Positions 6,211 to 14,830 of a stretch of DNA of 20,491 nucleotides are shown here, piece by piece (the first letter of the stretch is position 1; each line of letters starts with the position of its first letter). A program made the position numbers and the translations under genes. Below the pieces are notes generated by a model. The model was not told the origin of the DNA. It saw only the letters and a list, made by a program, of their open reading frames with translations, and did not search any database. Source of the DNA: JANOBJ01 sp031411575 (GTDB lineage Bacteria > Pseudomonadota > Gammaproteobacteria > Burkholderiales > Burkholderiaceae_C); assembly GCA_031411575.1 (NCBI GenBank), contig JANOBJ010000028.1:1-20491 (forward strand), written 5' to 3'.

Positions 6211-7791
6211 ATGAACCTCAAATTCGCCCTGTTGACGGCCGCCGCCGTTGCGGCATTTGCAGCCACTCCGGCCCTGCAGGCCAAGCCTTTCAAATGGTCC
6301 AGCGCCAGCGATATCCCGACGCTGGACATCCACTCCCAGAACAACGCGCTCGGCAATGGCGTACACGCCGCGGTGTACGACGCATTGGTCTACTACAACA
6401 GCCAGACCTTCAAGCCCGAGGCGCAGCTGGCCACCAGCTGGAAAGAGTTGTCGCCCACGCAGATGCGCTTTACCCTGCGCAGCGGTGTGAAGTTCAGCGA
6501 CGGCACGGTAATGACGGCGGATGACGTGGTGTTTTCCATCATGCGCGCGATGGCCAAAACGTCGAACTACGCCGTGTACACACAGGGCATCGACAAGGTC
6601 GTCAAGGTCAATGATTCGACCGTGGACTTCATCATGAAGGGACCCAACCCGGTGCTGCTGAACCAGCTGACTGAACTGCGCATCATGAGCAAGGCCTGGG
6701 CTGAGAAGAACAAGTCACTGGAGCCCAAGGACATCAAGACCAAGGACGAGAGCTTTGCGCACCGCAACGCCATGGGCACCGGTGCCTACATGGTGAAGGA
6801 GTGGCAGCCCGACCAGAAGCTGGTGATGGTCAAGAACCCGAATTACTGGGGCAACGTGCCCACCAACGTCACCGAGATCATCTACACGCCGATCAAGTCA
6901 GAGGCCACGCGCGTGGCCGCGCTGCTGTCGGGCGAGGTGGATTTCATTCTCGACCCTAGCCCGCAGGACCTGGGCCGGTTGCGCAGCAGTCCCAACCTCA
7001 AGGTGGTGGATGGTGTCGAGAACCGCACCATTTTCTTCGGCATGGACCAGTTCCGGGACGAGCTGCCAGGCTCCAACATCAAGGGCAAGAACCCGCTGAA
7101 GGACCAGAAGGTGCGCATGGCGCTGTACCAGGCGATTGACATCGCCAGCATCAACCGCGTCACCATGCGCGGCCTGAGCCAGCCCACTGGCGCGCTGGTG
7201 GCGCCCCAGGTGACGGGGTGGACCGAAGCGGTGCACAAACGTCACCCGTACGACCCGGAAGCGTCGAAAAAGCTGCTGGCCGAGGCGGGCTACAAGGACG
7301 GTTTCGAGGTCGACTTTGCGTGCCCCAACAACCGCTACATCAGCGACGAAGAGATTTGCCAGGCCGTGACCGCCATGTGGGCACGTGTGGGGGTAAAAGC
7401 CAAGCTGCGCACCCTGCCGCTGGTCACTTACTTTCCGATGATCCAGCGCTACGAGGCCAGCATCTACATGCTGGGCTGGGGGGTGCCGACCTTTGACGCG
7501 CTGTACAGCCTGCAGTCACTCACGCGCAGCGTGGGGCAGGGCGGCGACGGCAACTACAACGTGGGCCGCTACAGCAACCCGCGCATGGACATCGTGGTGG
7601 ACCGCGTGAAGAGCGAGACTGATCTGCCGGTGCGCAACCGCCTGCTGACCGAGGCGCTGCAGCTGCAGAACGACACCGTCGCGCACATACCGCTGCACAA
7701 CCAGATCATCCCCTGGGCCATGAAGAAAAACGTCGATGTGGTGCACCGCGCCGACAACCGGCTCGACTGGCGCCTGATCAAGGTCAACTGA
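6211..7791 (+). CDS. Peptide/nickel-type ABC transporter solute-binding protein 1 (SBP family 5)
   Basis: A 526-residue periplasmic binding protein of the DppA/OppA cluster (SBP_bac_5), expected to capture peptides or related ligands for the downstream permeases. The signal peptide MNLKFALLTAAAVAAFAATPALQA is cut before KPFKW. Family marks are RFTLRSGVKFSDGTVMTADDVVFS (about 90-113), MGTGAYMVKEW, VKNPNYWGN, AALLSGEVDFI, and VRMALYQAIDI. The length fits the family (about 500-550). The ATG has a modest AAGAGAG box. It is the first gene of the locus and is followed by an intrinsic terminator, so its product may be made in excess over the permease. It is a paralogue of the protein at 10153-11733, sharing length and motifs such as GMDQ-x-RDEL and KGKNP. 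The exact ligand is unknown. Confidence 0.93.
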   Translation: MNLKFALLTAAAVAAFAATPALQAKPFKWSSASDIPTLDIHSQNNALGNGVHAAVYDALVYYNSQTFKPEAQLATSWKELSPTQMRFTLRSGVKFSDGTVMTADDVVFSIMRAMAKTSNYAVYTQGIDKVVKVNDSTVDFIMKGPNPVLLNQLTELRIMSKAWAEKNKSLEPKDIKTKDESFAHRNAMGTGAYMVKEWQPDQKLVMVKNPNYWGNVPTNVTEIIYTPIKSEATRVAALLSGEVDFILDPSPQDLGRLRSSPNLKVVDGVENRTIFFGMDQFRDELPGSNIKGKNPLKDQKVRMALYQAIDIASINRVTMRGLSQPTGALVAPQVTGWTEAVHKRHPYDPEASKKLLAEAGYKDGFEVDFACPNNRYISDEEICQAVTAMWARVGVKAKLRTLPLVTYFPMIQRYEASIYMLGWGVPTFDALYSLQSLTRSVGQGGDGNYNVGRYSNPRMDIVVDRVKSETDLPVRNRLLTEALQLQNDTVAHIPLHNQIIPWAMKKNVDVVHRADNRLDWRLIKVN

Positions 7792-7812
7792 GCCTCCCGC
7801 AAGCACGCGAGA

Positions 7813-7835
7813 GGGCCCCTTCGCGGGGCCCTTTT
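7813..7835 (+). terminator. Intrinsic terminator inside the peptide-transport operon
   Basis: GGGCCCC (7813-7819), loop TTCGC, and GGGGCCC (7825-7831) form a 7-bp all-GC stem followed by four T's. It lies 21 bases after the stop of solute-binding protein 1 and about 90 bases before the permease ATG. The short T-run suggests partial rather than full termination, which would lower permease expression relative to the binding protein. Confidence 0.7.
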
Positions 7836-7926
7836 GCTGGGCAGCGGCGTTGGGACAACCTCAGGTATTCCCCGTGTCGGCACGCCCCTTGCTCTGCTAG
7901 CATCGCCCCAGACCGTTATCCCACCG

Positions 7927-8910
7927 ATGTTTGCCTTTATCCTGCGACGTTTGATTCAAGCGGTGATCGTGATGGTCACCGTGGCCTTTATTGCCTTCAT
8001 GCTGTTCCAGTATGTGGGGGACCCGGTGGTGTTCCTGCTGGGGCAGGATGCGACACCCGACCAGATCCGCCAGTTGCGCGCCGATCTCGGGCTCGACAAG
8101 CCTTTTTTTGTGCAGTTCTGGCATTTCCTGGCCAACGCCGTGCAGGGCGAGTTCGGCCTGAGCCTGCGGCAGGGCTCCAAAGTCTCACGCCTGATCGCCG
8201 AGCGGTTTCCAGCCACGCTGGAGCTGACGTTCGTCGCAGCCATGCTCGCGCTCTTGATTGGCATTCCGATGGGGGTGTTTGCCGCACTGCGGCGGGGCAC
8301 CTTCCTGAGCCAGGTGTTCATGACGATTTCGCTGCTGGGCGTTTCGCTGCCCACCTTCCTGATCGGTATCCTGCTTATCCTGGCGTTCGCGGTGGGGCTG
8401 GGCTGGTTCCCGAGCTTTGGCCGTGGCGATGTGGTGCAGATGGGCTGGTGGAGCAGCGGGCTGCTGACCCCCAAGGGTTGGCACCACGTGGTGCTGCCGG
8501 CCGTGACGCTGGCCATCTTCCAGCTCACGCTGATCATGCGGCTGGTGCGCGCCGAGATGCTGGAAGTGCTGCGTACCGATTACATCAAGTTCGCGCGTGC
8601 GCGCGGTCTTTCCAACCGCGCCATCCATTTCGGCCACGCCCTCAAGAACACACTGGTGCCGGTGATGACCATCACCGGCCTGCAGCTCGGCGGCCTGATC
8701 GCGTTTGCCATCATCACCGAGACGGTGTTTCAGTGGCCGGGCATGGGGCTGCTGTTCATCCAGGCGGTCACGTTTGCCGATATCCCGGTGATGGCGGCCT
8801 ATTTGTGCCTGATCGCGCTGATTTTTGTGGTGATCAACCTGGTGGTCGATCTGCTGTATTTCGTGGTTGATCCGCGCCTGCGCGTGGGCAGCACGGCGGG
8901 AGGTCATTGA
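7927..8910 (+). CDS. Peptide ABC transporter permease, DppB type
   Basis: A 327-residue inner-membrane permease of the DppB/OppB family, one of the two subunits forming the translocation channel. It starts MFAFILRRLIQAVIVMVTVAFIAFMLF, the usual first membrane helix, followed by GDPVVFLLGQDATPDQIRQLRADLGLDKP, the family's periplasmic region. About six membrane spans are visible. The cytoplasmic EAA-type loop is RTDYIKFARARGLSNRAIHFGHALKNTLVPV (about 216-246), and FQWPGMG (about 270-276) is also typical. A reading from 7834 would add 31 non-homologous residues, so the ATG at 7927 is preferred, though no good Shine-Dalgarno precedes it. The stop codon overlaps the next start (TGATG), so translation is coupled to the amidohydrolase. 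Confidence 0.93.
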   Translation: MFAFILRRLIQAVIVMVTVAFIAFMLFQYVGDPVVFLLGQDATPDQIRQLRADLGLDKPFFVQFWHFLANAVQGEFGLSLRQGSKVSRLIAERFPATLELTFVAAMLALLIGIPMGVFAALRRGTFLSQVFMTISLLGVSLPTFLIGILLILAFAVGLGWFPSFGRGDVVQMGWWSSGLLTPKGWHHVVLPAVTLAIFQLTLIMRLVRAEMLEVLRTDYIKFARARGLSNRAIHFGHALKNTLVPVMTITGLQLGGLIAFAIITETVFQWPGMGLLFIQAVTFADIPVMAAYLCLIALIFVVINLVVDLLYFVVDPRLRVGSTAGGH

Positions 8911-10124
8911 TGTTGGCCCCGCGTTTGAAAGCCAACGGCCGTGTATTTGCGCAGATTGCCGAGTTTCACCCCGAGCTCACGGCCTTCCGGCGCGATCTGC
9001 ATGCCCACCCGGAGCTCGGCTTTGAGGAGCACTACACCGCAGGGCGCATCAAGGAGGCATTGAAGCTCAGCGGGGTGGATGAGGTGCACACCGGCATCGG
9101 CAAGACCGGCTTGGTGGCGGTGATCCGCGGTCGCCAGACGGCCAGCGGCAGGATGATCGGCTTGCGCGCCGACATGGATGCGCTGCCGATGACCGAGCAC
9201 AACGACTTTGCGTGGAAATCCTCCCGGGCCGGCCTGATGCACGGCTGCGGCCACGATGGGCATACCGCCATGCTGGTGGGTGCGGCACGCTACCTCGCGG
9301 CGACGCGCAATTTCGATGGCACGGCCATCATGATCTTTCAGCCGGGTGAAGAGGGCTACGCGGGAGCCAAGGCCATGATCGAGGACGGCCTGTTTGACCG
9401 CTTCCCGGTGCAGGCCGCCTACGCCATGCACAACTGGCCGGCCATGCGGCCCGGGACCGTGGGCGTGAACCCCGGGCCGATGATGGCTGCGGCCGACCGC
9501 ATCACCATCGAGGTTACCGGCAAGGGCGGGCACGGCGCTCACGCCTACCTGACAGTCGATCCGGTGGTGGTAGCGGCGCACATCATCACGGCCGTGCAAA
9601 GCATCGTGTCGCGCAACGTCAAGCCGATCGACAGCGCCGTCATCAGCCTGTGCGCCATGCACGCGGGCGACCTGGGCGCCATGAGCGTGATCCCCGGCAA
9701 GGCGACGTTGCTGGGCACGGTACGCACCTTCAGCCCGAGCGTGCAGGACCTGGTGGAAAGGCGCCTGAACGAACTGTGCAGCGCAGTGGCACTGGGGTTT
9801 GGCGCGACCGCCACCGTGCATTACGAACGCATCTATCCGGCCACCGTCAATTCATTGGCGCAAGCGCGGTTTGCGGCCGATGTGGCCGAGTCGCTGGTCG
9901 GCGAGGACCATGTGGTGCGCGACCTCGAACCGAGCATGGGCGCCGAAGATTTCTCGTTCATGCTCCAGGTCAAGCCCGGCGCTTACCTGCGCATCGGCCA
10001 GGGCGGCGAGGGGGCCTGCTTTCTGCACAACAGCCGCTACGATTTCAATGACGACATCTTGCCGCTGGGTGCGGCGCTGCATGCGAGTCTGGTCGAGCAG
10101 GCGATGCCGCTTGTACCCGTCTGA
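8910..10124 (+). CDS. M20-family amidohydrolase (hippurate hydrolase-like, M20D)
   Basis: A 404-residue cytoplasmic metal-dependent amidohydrolase of peptidase family M20, subfamily D (HipO/aminoacylase-like), which releases amino acids from N-acyl or similar amide substrates. Visible metal and catalytic residues are C113 and H115 in HGCGHDGH, E147/E148 in FQPGEEG, H174 in YAMHNWP, and H373 in FLHNSRYDFND; RADMDALP (86-93) is also typical. The dimerisation lid (about 190-305) includes KGGHGAHA. No signal peptide is present. The ATG overlaps the permease stop as TGATG and has GGAGG at 8899-8903, so 8910 is preferred over a TTG three bases earlier. Lying inside a transporter operon, it probably processes the imported compound; the substrate is not deducible. 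Confidence 0.93.
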   Translation: MLAPRLKANGRVFAQIAEFHPELTAFRRDLHAHPELGFEEHYTAGRIKEALKLSGVDEVHTGIGKTGLVAVIRGRQTASGRMIGLRADMDALPMTEHNDFAWKSSRAGLMHGCGHDGHTAMLVGAARYLAATRNFDGTAIMIFQPGEEGYAGAKAMIEDGLFDRFPVQAAYAMHNWPAMRPGTVGVNPGPMMAAADRITIEVTGKGGHGAHAYLTVDPVVVAAHIITAVQSIVSRNVKPIDSAVISLCAMHAGDLGAMSVIPGKATLLGTVRTFSPSVQDLVERRLNELCSAVALGFGATATVHYERIYPATVNSLAQARFAADVAESLVGEDHVVRDLEPSMGAEDFSFMLQVKPGAYLRIGQGGEGACFLHNSRYDFNDDILPLGAALHASLVEQAMPLVPV

Positions 10125-10152
10125 TCCTTTTTTCTGTTCCAAGGAGATCACC

Positions 10153-11733
10153 ATGAAATTCAAGTCCAATCTGCTCGCAGTCGCCGTCCTGTCAGCACTG
10201 GCTGCTACTGGTTTTGTAGCAAACGCGCAAACCGTGAGAATCGCCAACCAGGGCGATGCGCTGTCGATGGACCCGCATTCGCTCAACGAGTCGCTGCAGC
10301 TCAGCGTCAATGGCAACGTGTACGAGCCGCTGGTGGACCGCAACAAGGATTTGAGCCTTGCGCCGGCACTGGCCACCTCGTGGAAGCAAACCTCACCCAA
10401 CGTGTGGCGGTTCGAGCTGCGCAAGGGCGTGCAGTTTCATGACGGCACGCCGTTCACGGCCGACGATGTGATTTTCAGCTTCGCGCGCACCCAGGTCGAA
10501 GGCTCTGACATGAAGAGCTACACCAACGACTTCAAGGAGGTGCGCAAGATCAGTGATTTCGTGGTCGAGATTGAAACCAAGGCACCGTTCCCGATCCTGC
10601 CGGATGTGATTTCGCTGGTCTACATCATGAGCAAGAAGTGGGCGGAAACCTACCAGGCCACCCGCCCGGTGGACCGTCGCAAGGGCGTGGAGAATGCGGC
10701 CTCGTTCCGTGCCAACGGCACGGGGCCGTTCCGCCTGCGTGAGCGCCAGCCCAATGTGCGGACCAGCTTTGTGCGCAACGGCGCCTACTGGGGCAAGATT
10801 GAAGGCAACGTCACTGAAGTGATCTTCACGCCGATTGGCAACGACGCTACGCGCGTGGCGGCGCTGCTGTCCGGCGAGATTGATGTGATGGAGCCGGTGC
10901 CGGTGCAGGACATCCCGCGCGTGAACGCCAGCGCCAACGCGCGCGCCATCACCGGCCCCGAGCTGCGGACCATTTTCCTGGGCATGGACCAGAAGCGCGA
11001 CGAACTGCTGTACTCCAGCGTCAAGGGCAAGAACCCCTTCAAGGACAAGCGCGTTCGCCAGGCTTTCTACCAGGCGATCGACATCGAGGGCATCAAGCGC
11101 ACGGTGATGCGGGGCGCGTCCAACCCCACCGCGCTGATGGTGGGCCCCGGCATCAATGGCTTCCTGCCCGACCTCAACAAGCGCCCGGCGTTTGACACGG
11201 AAGCCGCCAAAAAGCTGCTGGCCGAGGCCGGCTATCCCAATGGCTTCGAAGTGACGATGAACTGCCCCAATGACCGCTATGTGAACGACGGACAGATTTG
11301 TGAGGCCGTGGCGGCCAATCTGTCGCGCGTGAATGTCAAGGTCAACCTGCTGGCTGAAACCAAGGGCACCTACTTTCCGAAAATTCTGCGTCGTGACACC
11401 AGTTTCTACATGCTGGGCTGGACGCCGGGCACCTACGACTCGCACAACGCGCTCAACGCGCTGATGCGCTGCGTGGACGATAAAGGTTCGGGCCAGTTCA
11501 ACCTCGGTTCGTACTGCAACCCCAAGGTCGATGAGCTGACGCTCAAAATCCAGTCTGAAACCGACAAAGCCAAGCGCAGCGCGATGATCAAGGAGGCGTT
11601 TGAGCTGCACGCCGCCGACATCGGCCACGTGCCGCTGCACCAGCAGGCCCTGGCCTGGGGTGTCAGCAAGAAGGTCGAAGTGGTGCAACGCGCCGACAAC
11701 TTCATGCCGTTTCGCTACATCAGCGTGAAGTAA
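10153..11733 (+). CDS. Peptide/nickel-type ABC transporter solute-binding protein 2 (SBP family 5)
   Basis: A second 526-residue SBP_bac_5 protein, exactly the length of the first one in this operon. Signal peptide MKFKSNLLAVAVLSALAATG is followed by FVANA and a cut before QTVRIANQGDALSMDPHS. Family marks: RFELRKGVQFHDGTPFTADDVIFSFAR, ANGTGPFRLRE, ALLSGEIDVM, KGKNPFKDKRVRQAFYQAIDI, and GYPNGFEVTMNCPNDRYVNDGQI. The ATG at 10153 has a strong AGGAG box seven bases upstream; longer readings in frame run into the amidohydrolase. Together with the first copy it suggests duplication and divergence, giving one channel two ligand ranges. Inside the signal-peptide codons, TGCTAC (10203-10208) and GTAGCA (10216-10221) form an inverted repeat like the intergenic ones in this window. 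Confidence 0.94.
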   Translation: MKFKSNLLAVAVLSALAATGFVANAQTVRIANQGDALSMDPHSLNESLQLSVNGNVYEPLVDRNKDLSLAPALATSWKQTSPNVWRFELRKGVQFHDGTPFTADDVIFSFARTQVEGSDMKSYTNDFKEVRKISDFVVEIETKAPFPILPDVISLVYIMSKKWAETYQATRPVDRRKGVENAASFRANGTGPFRLRERQPNVRTSFVRNGAYWGKIEGNVTEVIFTPIGNDATRVAALLSGEIDVMEPVPVQDIPRVNASANARAITGPELRTIFLGMDQKRDELLYSSVKGKNPFKDKRVRQAFYQAIDIEGIKRTVMRGASNPTALMVGPGINGFLPDLNKRPAFDTEAAKKLLAEAGYPNGFEVTMNCPNDRYVNDGQICEAVAANLSRVNVKVNLLAETKGTYFPKILRRDTSFYMLGWTPGTYDSHNALNALMRCVDDKGSGQFNLGSYCNPKVDELTLKIQSETDKAKRSAMIKEAFELHAADIGHVPLHQQALAWGVSKKVEVVQRADNFMPFRYISVK

Positions 11734-11799
11734 TCCCACACCACGGGCGCCGCCGCTCCGTTCGCGGACAGTGACGCCGGTGGTACTACCCCAGTTTCC

Positions 11800-12711
11800 A
11801 TGAACAAGACCATTGCGCGCGGGCTCGACAGCGATGTGGGCCACAGCTTTCGCACCTCGCCGGTGGCGATGTTCGCCGCGGCAATTGCCTTCATCTGCAT
11901 TTTTGCCTCGGTGTTTGCAGGCTGGGTCGCGCCGCACAACCCGTTCGACCTGAAGACGCTGGAACTGAGCGACGCGCGCCTGCCGCCCTCATGGTCGGAC
12001 GGTGGCACCACCAAGTACCTGCTCGGCACCGACGACCAGGGCCGCGACATTCTCTCCGCGCTGATCTACGGCGCGCGCATCTCGCTGGTGGTGGGTCTGG
12101 TTTCGGTGCTGCTGTCCGTGGTGGTGGGCGTCAGCCTGGGGCTGCTGGCCGGATTTCGGGGCGGGTGGATTGACTCGCTGCTGATGCGCCTGTGCGACGT
12201 GATGCTGTCGTTTCCGCCGATCCTGGTGGCCTTGCTGATTGCCGGCGTCGGGCGGGCGATGTTTCCCAACGCGCACGAGTCGCTCGCGTTTGGCGTGCTC
12301 ATCCTCTCGATTTCGCTGACCGGCTGGGTGCAGTACGCGCGCACCGTGCGCGGCACAACCATGGTCGAGCGCAACAAGGAATACGTGCAGGCCGCCCGCG
12401 TCACTGGCGTTGCGCCGTTTCGAATCATGGTCAAGCACGTGCTGCCCAATGTGATGGGGCCGGTGATGGTGCTCGCGACGATCCAGGTGGCGACCGCCAT
12501 CATCACCGAGGCCACGCTGTCGTTCCTGGGTGTTGGCGCGCCGCCGACCTCGCCATCGCTTGGCACGCTGATCCGCATCGGCAACGACTACCTGTTTTCC
12601 GGCGAATGGTGGATCACCGTGTTCCCGGGGCTGATGCTGATCGTGATCGCGCTGAGCGTGAATCTGCTGGGCGACTGGTTGCGCGACGCCCTTAACCCCC
12701 GTTTGAGATGA
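11800..12711 (+). CDS. Peptide ABC transporter permease, DppC type
   Basis: A 303-residue inner-membrane permease, the DppC/OppC partner of the subunit at 7927-8910. The N-terminal helix RTSPVAMFAAAIAFICIFASVFAGWVAPHNPF and the following GTDDQGRDILSALIYGARISL are hallmarks of the family. About six spans are visible. The EAA-type loop is NKEYVQAARVTGVAPFRIMVKHVLPNV (about 192-218), and FLGVGAPPTSPSLGTLI follows near 246. The ATG at 11800 has no obvious Shine-Dalgarno. The two permease genes are separated by the amidohydrolase and second binding protein, an arrangement less common than the adjacent dppBC order. Confidence 0.94.
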   Translation: MNKTIARGLDSDVGHSFRTSPVAMFAAAIAFICIFASVFAGWVAPHNPFDLKTLELSDARLPPSWSDGGTTKYLLGTDDQGRDILSALIYGARISLVVGLVSVLLSVVVGVSLGLLAGFRGGWIDSLLMRLCDVMLSFPPILVALLIAGVGRAMFPNAHESLAFGVLILSISLTGWVQYARTVRGTTMVERNKEYVQAARVTGVAPFRIMVKHVLPNVMGPVMVLATIQVATAIITEATLSFLGVGAPPTSPSLGTLIRIGNDYLFSGEWWITVFPGLMLIVIALSVNLLGDWLRDALNPRLR

Positions 12712-12797
12712 GCCCTTGCATGATCAATTTTCAAGCGGCCACCGCGAAGCCGGCCTCGAGCCTCCCTGAGCCTGCCGAAGCACCGGGCAGTTGGTGG

Positions 12798-12840
12798 CGC
12801 CCCCTTGAGGGGGAGGCGACCGAAGGTCGCTTCGGAGGAG
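12798..12840 (+). repeat. GC-rich double-hairpin intergenic element, copy A
   Basis: CCCCC-TTGA-GGGGG (12800-12813) is followed by GCGACC-gaa-GGTCGC (12816-12830) and TTCGGAGGAG. The same layout (C-run, TTGA, GGGGG, then a short second palindrome with 3-base loop, then TTCG) occurs at 14970-14999, suggesting a dispersed element. Here its end supplies GGAGGAG, the ribosome-binding site of the ATPase gene starting at 12845. The preceding 12712-12797 contains no gene. Confidence 0.55.
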
Positions 12841-12844
12841 CGTA

Positions 12845-13813
12845 ATGTCTCTTCTTCAAGTCAGGAACCTGGTCGTCGAGTTTCCCAACCGGCGCGGCAC
12901 GCTGCGTGCGCTCGACGACATTTCCTTCGACATCGCGCCGGGCGAAATCCTGGGCGTGGTGGGTGAGTCCGGCGCCGGCAAATCGCTCACGGGCGCCGCC
13001 ATCATCGGCCTGCTCGAGCCCCCGGGCCGGGTGGCCAGTGGGCAGATCCTGCTGGAAGGCCAGCGCATCGACAACCTGCCCTACGAGAAGATGCGCCATA
13101 TCCGCGGCCGCCAGATCGGTGCGATTTTTCAGGACCCGCTGACCTCGCTCAACCCGCTGTACACCATCGGCCGGCAACTCACCGAAACCATCCAGACCCA
13201 CCTGCCCGTGAGCGCCGAAGAGGCGCGCAAGCGCGCCATCGGCCTGCTGCAGGACACCGGCATCCCGGCCGCCGAGCAGCGCATTGACCACTACCCGCAC
13301 CAGTTCTCGGGCGGCATGCGCCAGCGCGTGGTGATTGCCCTCGCGCTGGCCGCCGAGCCCAAGTTGATCGTGGCCGACGAGCCCACCACGGCGCTCGACG
13401 TCTCCATCCAGGCGCAGATCATCACGCTGCTCAAGAACATCTGCCGCCAGCGCGGCGCCGCCGTGATGCTGATCACGCACGACATGGGCGTCATCGCCGA
13501 AACCTGCGACCGTGTGGCGGTGATGTACGCTGGCCGCATCGCCGAGATCGGGCCGGTGCACGAGGTCATCAACCACCCGGCGCACCCCTACACCGCGGGC
13601 CTGATGGCAGCCATACCGGACATCACGCTGGACCGCGAGCGCCTGAACCAGATTGACGGCGCGATGCCGCGACTCAACGCCATTCCCGCCGGCTGCGCCT
13701 TCAACCCGCGCTGCCCGAAAATGTTTGACCGCTGCAAGGTGGATCGCCCCGACCTGATCAACGCCGGACCGACGCGCGCGGCATGCTGGCTCCATGCGAA
13801 AGGCCAGGCATGA
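12845..13813 (+). CDS. Peptide ABC transporter ATP-binding protein, DppD type
   Basis: A 322-residue ATPase that energises the peptide importer from the cytoplasmic face. Walker A is GESGAGKS (40-47), the Q-loop is FQDPLTSLNP (95-104), the ABC signature is FSGGMRQR (154-161), Walker B is LIVADEP (174-180), and the switch histidine is in LITHDMG. The C-terminal oligopeptide-transporter extension is present, with GCAFNPRCPKMFDRC (cysteines of the kind that bind an Fe-S cluster in some family members). The ATG has a strong GGAGGAG box seven to eight bases upstream. The stop codon overlaps the next start (ATGA). Confidence 0.95.
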   Translation: MSLLQVRNLVVEFPNRRGTLRALDDISFDIAPGEILGVVGESGAGKSLTGAAIIGLLEPPGRVASGQILLEGQRIDNLPYEKMRHIRGRQIGAIFQDPLTSLNPLYTIGRQLTETIQTHLPVSAEEARKRAIGLLQDTGIPAAEQRIDHYPHQFSGGMRQRVVIALALAAEPKLIVADEPTTALDVSIQAQIITLLKNICRQRGAAVMLITHDMGVIAETCDRVAVMYAGRIAEIGPVHEVINHPAHPYTAGLMAAIPDITLDRERLNQIDGAMPRLNAIPAGCAFNPRCPKMFDRCKVDRPDLINAGPTRAACWLHAKGQA

Positions 13814-14802
13814 CAGCCTTGGTGCAGGCCCACGATCTGGCCAAGAATTTCGACGTGTCGCCGCCCTGGCTCAACCGCGTGATCGAGCGCAAGCCGCGTG
13901 TGCTGCTGCATGCGGTGGACGGGGTGAGTTTCGAGATTGAAAAAGGCCAGACGCTGGCGCTGGTGGGCGAATCCGGTTGCGGCAAAAGCACCGTGGCGCG
14001 GCTATTGGTAGGCCTGTACGAGCCGACCCGTGGCGGGCTGACGTTTGACGCGCAGGACGCGCACGCCGCCTTCAAGACGCCCGAAGGCCGCAAGCTGCGC
14101 CGCCGCATCCAGATGATCTTCCAGGACCCGTACGCGAGCCTGAACCCGCGCTGGGTGGTGGAAGACATTGTGGGCGAGCCGCTGCGCGAGCACGGCATCA
14201 TCACCGACAAGGCAGAGCTCACGGCGCGCGTGGGCGAGCTGCTCAAGTCGGTGGGGTTGTCGCCGCTGGACATGATCAAGTACCCACACCAGTTCTCCGG
14301 CGGTCAACGTCAGCGGATCTCGATCGCGCGCGCACTGGCCACCGAGCCCGAGTTCCTGGTGTGCGACGAGCCCACTTCGGCGCTGGACGTGAGCGTGCAG
14401 GCCCAGGTACTCAACATCATGAAAGACCTGCAGCGCGAGCGCGGGCTGACCTACCTGTTCATCTCGCACAACCTTGCGGTGGTGCGTCATGTGAGCGACC
14501 AGGTGGGGGTGATGTACCTGGGCCGGCTGGTGGAGCTGGCGAACAAGCAGGAGCTGTTCGCCAACCCGCGGCACCCCTACACGCGCATGCTGCTCGATGC
14601 CATTCCGAAGATGCACGACACCGGACGCGCCCGCACGCCGGTGCAGGGCGAAGTGCCCAATCCGCTGAGCCCACCGAGCGGCTGCACCTTTCACCCGCGC
14701 TGCCCGCACGTGAATGATCGCTGCAAGGCCGAGCGGCCGAAATTGCAGGAGATCCGCGGTGTGAAGATCGCCTGCCACGCGGTGGAGGAAGGGCGCATCT
14801 AG
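13810..14802 (+). CDS. Peptide ABC transporter ATP-binding protein, DppF type
   Basis: A 330-residue second ATPase completing the heterodimeric motor. Walker A is GESGCGKS (53-60), the Q-loop is FQDPYASLNP (104-113), the signature is FSGGQRQR (162-169), Walker B is FLVCDEP (182-188), and the switch histidine is in ISHNLAV. The C-terminal GCTFHPRCP with later cysteine matches the DppF/OppF extension. The preferred ATG at 13810 overlaps the preceding stop as ATGA; a start at 13783 would add nine residues overlapping the previous gene. It is the last gene of the operon; a repeat-rich spacer follows. Confidence 0.95.
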   Translation: MTALVQAHDLAKNFDVSPPWLNRVIERKPRVLLHAVDGVSFEIEKGQTLALVGESGCGKSTVARLLVGLYEPTRGGLTFDAQDAHAAFKTPEGRKLRRRIQMIFQDPYASLNPRWVVEDIVGEPLREHGIITDKAELTARVGELLKSVGLSPLDMIKYPHQFSGGQRQRISIARALATEPEFLVCDEPTSALDVSVQAQVLNIMKDLQRERGLTYLFISHNLAVVRHVSDQVGVMYLGRLVELANKQELFANPRHPYTRMLLDAIPKMHDTGRARTPVQGEVPNPLSPPSGCTFHPRCPHVNDRCKAERPKLQEIRGVKIACHAVEEGRI

Positions 14803-14830
14803 CGCAGCGTGTACCGGCCAGCACTCCCTG

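Noticed and set aside
10393..11937. 514-codon open frame on the minus strand
   Set aside because: It lies antisense to solute-binding protein 2 and has only composition-driven His/Ala/Arg sequence.
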